From positions 1-7,351 of the forward strand of contig JAISVE010000113.1 in assembly GCA_031271725.1 (NCBI GenBank): a stretch of 7,351 nt of DNA, in the 5' to 3' direction. Positions within the stretch are counted from its first letter, which is position 1, and the number at the start of each line of letters is the position of its first letter. The notes beneath the pieces are model-generated. The model was not told the DNA's origin and made no database searches. It was given only the letters and a program-made list of their open reading frames with translations. Shown here piece after piece: positions 5,951 to 7,351 of the stretch. Origin of the DNA: Bacteroidales bacterium. Lineage in GTDB: Bacteria; Bacteroidota; Bacteroidia; Bacteroidales; P3. The position numbers were made by a program, and so were the translations under genes.

Positions 5951-5954
5951 AAAG

Positions 5955-7286
5955 ATGGAAACGCAGTATCTCAAACGAAACATTGACAGTGAATTATTAG
6001 AATGGAGTAATGAGCCCAACCGCAAAGTACTACTTCTGCGAGGTGCAAGACAGGTAGGAAAATCGTCCGCTGTCAGAAATTTGGCAAAATCATTCAAATA
6101 TTTTGTTGAGGTCAACTTTGAAAAACGAAAAAAAATACATTCTATTTTTGAGGAGGACTTTTCACCACAGGAGATTTGTAAACGCTTAGAAGTAGAATAT
6201 GGAACTCCAATTGTACCCGGAGAGACTTTGCTGTTTTTAGACGAAATACAAGGATGTTTACAAGCAATATCAAAATTGCGATATTTTTACGAAGAATACC
6301 CTCAATTACATGTTGTGGCTGCAGGTTCATTGTTGGAATTTGCTTTAGAGGAGATTCCCTCCTTTGGTGTTGGACGAATCAGGTCGCTCTATATGTTTCC
6401 GTTTTCGTTTGATGAGTTCTTAGTGGCACTGGGAGAATATCGTCTGGTAAATCTCTACAGACAAGCCTCTCCTCAAAAACCAATGGAAGACATTTTTCAT
6501 AACAAATTAAATACTTACTTAAAAACATTTTTTGTGATAGGTGGAATGCCTGAAGTCGTTGCTGAGTACTGTAAAACCGGAAATTTTTTGAAATGTCAAA
6601 AAGTATTGAATGATATTCTTGTTTCTTTACGAGGCGACTTTGCAAAGTATAAAAAACGTGTATCGGCTTTAAGGATTGATGAGGTATTTCAGTCGGTTAT
6701 TCATCAATCGAAAGGAAAATTTGTCTTTGAGCGTGCCGCCGTTCAGGCGAGCAATGCACAGGTTAAGCAAGCATTGGATTTACTGATGATGGCAGGATTA
6801 GTTTATTCAATAACCCGCACAGCAGCGAATGGCATACCATTAGGAGCTGAAATAAATCTCAAATTTCAACGTTATATTTTACTGGACACCGGTTTGTTTC
6901 AACGTGCCCTGAAGCTGAACGTCTCTCAAATTCTAATTTCTGATGACCTTAAAATCATAAATAATGGGGCTATTGCAGAAATATTTGTCGGTTTGGAACT
7001 TATAAAAGCGGCATCATGCTATGATCCTGTTACGTTATATTATTGGGAACGTGAAAAACGACAAGCAAATGCACAAGTTGATTTCTTAATCCAACGTAAT
7101 GAACAAATCGTACCTATCGAAGTGAAATCAGGGACACAAGGTGCTATGCAGAGCTTACGTGTATTTATGTCGGAAAAGAAAATTACAAAAGGTATTCGTA
7201 CTTCACTTGAAAACTTTGCCCAATACGAGAATATAGAAGTATATCCGATATATGCTATTTCAAACTTATTTATAGACGTCAGTTAA
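5955..7286 (+). CDS. AAA_14/DUF4143 family ATPase with C-terminal nuclease-like domain
   Basis: A 443-aa ATP-binding protein; the family is abundant in Bacteroidota and its biological role is not established. The N-terminal AAA_14 ATPase domain has Walker A GARQVGKSS (30-38), Walker B LLFLDEIQ (92-99, with D96 and E97) and a sensor-like VVAAGSLLEF (120-129). The middle includes FPFSFDEFL (148-156), GGMPEVV (196-202) and a likely winged-helix-type segment around 245-290. The C-terminal DUF4143 region carries a pattern like the PD-(D/E)XK nuclease fold: E342 in GAIAEIFVGLEL, D376 in QVDFLI, then E389 and K391 in PIEVKSG. All key residues are intact and the frame is unbroken. The start is the ATG at 5955, because an upstream TTG at 5919 falls inside the promoter. 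It appears to be a single-gene unit, divergent from the glycosylase. It was probably acquired independently of the housekeeping genes, but composition alone does not prove it. Confidence 0.9.
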   Translation: METQYLKRNIDSELLEWSNEPNRKVLLLRGARQVGKSSAVRNLAKSFKYFVEVNFEKRKKIHSIFEEDFSPQEICKRLEVEYGTPIVPGETLLFLDEIQGCLQAISKLRYFYEEYPQLHVVAAGSLLEFALEEIPSFGVGRIRSLYMFPFSFDEFLVALGEYRLVNLYRQASPQKPMEDIFHNKLNTYLKTFFVIGGMPEVVAEYCKTGNFLKCQKVLNDILVSLRGDFAKYKKRVSALRIDEVFQSVIHQSKGKFVFERAAVQASNAQVKQALDLLMMAGLVYSITRTAANGIPLGAEINLKFQRYILLDTGLFQRALKLNVSQILISDDLKIINNGAIAEIFVGLELIKAASCYDPVTLYYWEREKRQANAQVDFLIQRNEQIVPIEVKSGTQGAMQSLRVFMSEKKITKGIRTSLENFAQYENIEVYPIYAISNLFIDVS

Positions 7287-7300
7287 GAAATAATTTCTTA
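7284..7300. repeat. 17-bp near-palindrome on the ATPase stop codon
   Basis: TAAGAAAT (7284-7291) and ATTTCTTA (7293-7300) are perfect inverted copies around a single A. The left arm begins with the TAA stop codon. As RNA the centre would open into a small loop. The arms contain only one G-C pair each, so this is not a strong terminator by itself. Confidence 0.45.
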
Positions 7301-7314
7301 CTTTCCGATGCAAG

Positions 7315-7345
7315 ATACCGCAAAGGTCTTGCGGGTATTGCTTTT
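7315..7345 (+). terminator. Possible factor-independent terminator after the ATPase gene
   Basis: ATACCGCAA (7315-7323) pairs with TTGCGGGTAT (7329-7338) with one bulged G and a 5-base loop, and a T-rich tract (TTGCTTTT, 7338-7345) follows. The stem has four G-C pairs. It lies 28 bases after the ATPase stop, where a terminator is expected. The T tract is interrupted, so strength is uncertain; it could instead belong to a repeat or to a gene continuing past the window edge. Confidence 0.45.
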
Positions 7346-7351
7346 GATTTG

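Noticed and set aside
5919..5954. TTG start at 5919, giving the ATPase a 12-residue hydrophobic N-terminal extension
   Set aside because: This TTG is part of the perfect -7 box (5914-5921), so it would lie upstream of the transcript. The ATG at 5955 gives the normal N-terminus before the ATPase domain.
7308..7351. Possible start of a further plus-strand gene at the ATG at 7308
   Set aside because: Only 14 codons are visible, and they overlap the hairpin that better fits a terminator. Coding cannot be supported without downstream sequence.
1..7351. tRNA or rRNA genes, CRISPR array, insertion sequence, riboswitch or T-box leader
   Set aside because: No tRNA cloverleaf, regularly spaced long repeats, transposase or known leader motif was found on either strand by reading. 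The alaS leader is too short for a T-box.

Overview
The window looks like a chromosomal segment from a member of the Bacteroidota, most likely order Bacteroidales. Three things point there. The gene order alaS, then a membrane-anchored M23 peptidase, then a small MerR-type regulator is one I know from Bacteroides relatives. Shine-Dalgarno sequences are absent before the starts. Several start regions carry the TAnnTTTG -7 element of Bacteroidota promoters, two of them with a TTTG exactly 20 bases upstream. I cannot fix the genus. Base composition is moderately AT-rich in genes and strongly AT-rich between them.

Layout. Positions 1-173 hold a repeat-rich leader: a 26-bp imperfect direct repeat, a 10-bp tandem repeat, two small hairpins, a candidate promoter, and a 14-bp perfect inverted repeat that ends on the A of the alaS start codon. 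Positions 174-4174 are a tight co-directional unit of alaS (alanyl-tRNA synthetase), an M23 metallopeptidase overlapping it by 4 bases, and a MerR-like regulator 3 bases further on. After a 47-base gap with its own candidate promoter comes lgt (4222-5052, prolipoprotein diacylglyceryl transferase). Only 13 bases separate it from a convergent minus-strand gene for a uracil-DNA-glycosylase-superfamily protein (stop 5066, start about 5674). A 280-base AT-rich divergent intergenic region (5675-5954) holds one candidate promoter in each direction and three TTACA motifs phased at exactly 33 bp. The last gene (5955-7286) encodes an AAA_14/DUF4143 ATPase with a C-terminal nuclease-like motif. The final 65 bases carry a near-palindrome on its stop codon and a GC-containing hairpin that may be a terminator.

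How the genes fit together. Most of the window is housekeeping: tRNA charging with proofreading (AlaS), peptidoglycan remodelling (M23), lipoprotein maturation (Lgt) and DNA base repair (the glycosylase). The AAA_14/DUF4143 protein is the only accessory-looking gene. It stands alone under its own promoter and its biological role is not established.

I see no clear new multi-gene system here. The most testable novelty is regulatory: the inverted repeat centred on the predicted alaS transcription start resembles the arrangement through which E. coli AlaRS represses its own gene. The second is the repeat-built junction between the M23 and MerR genes.
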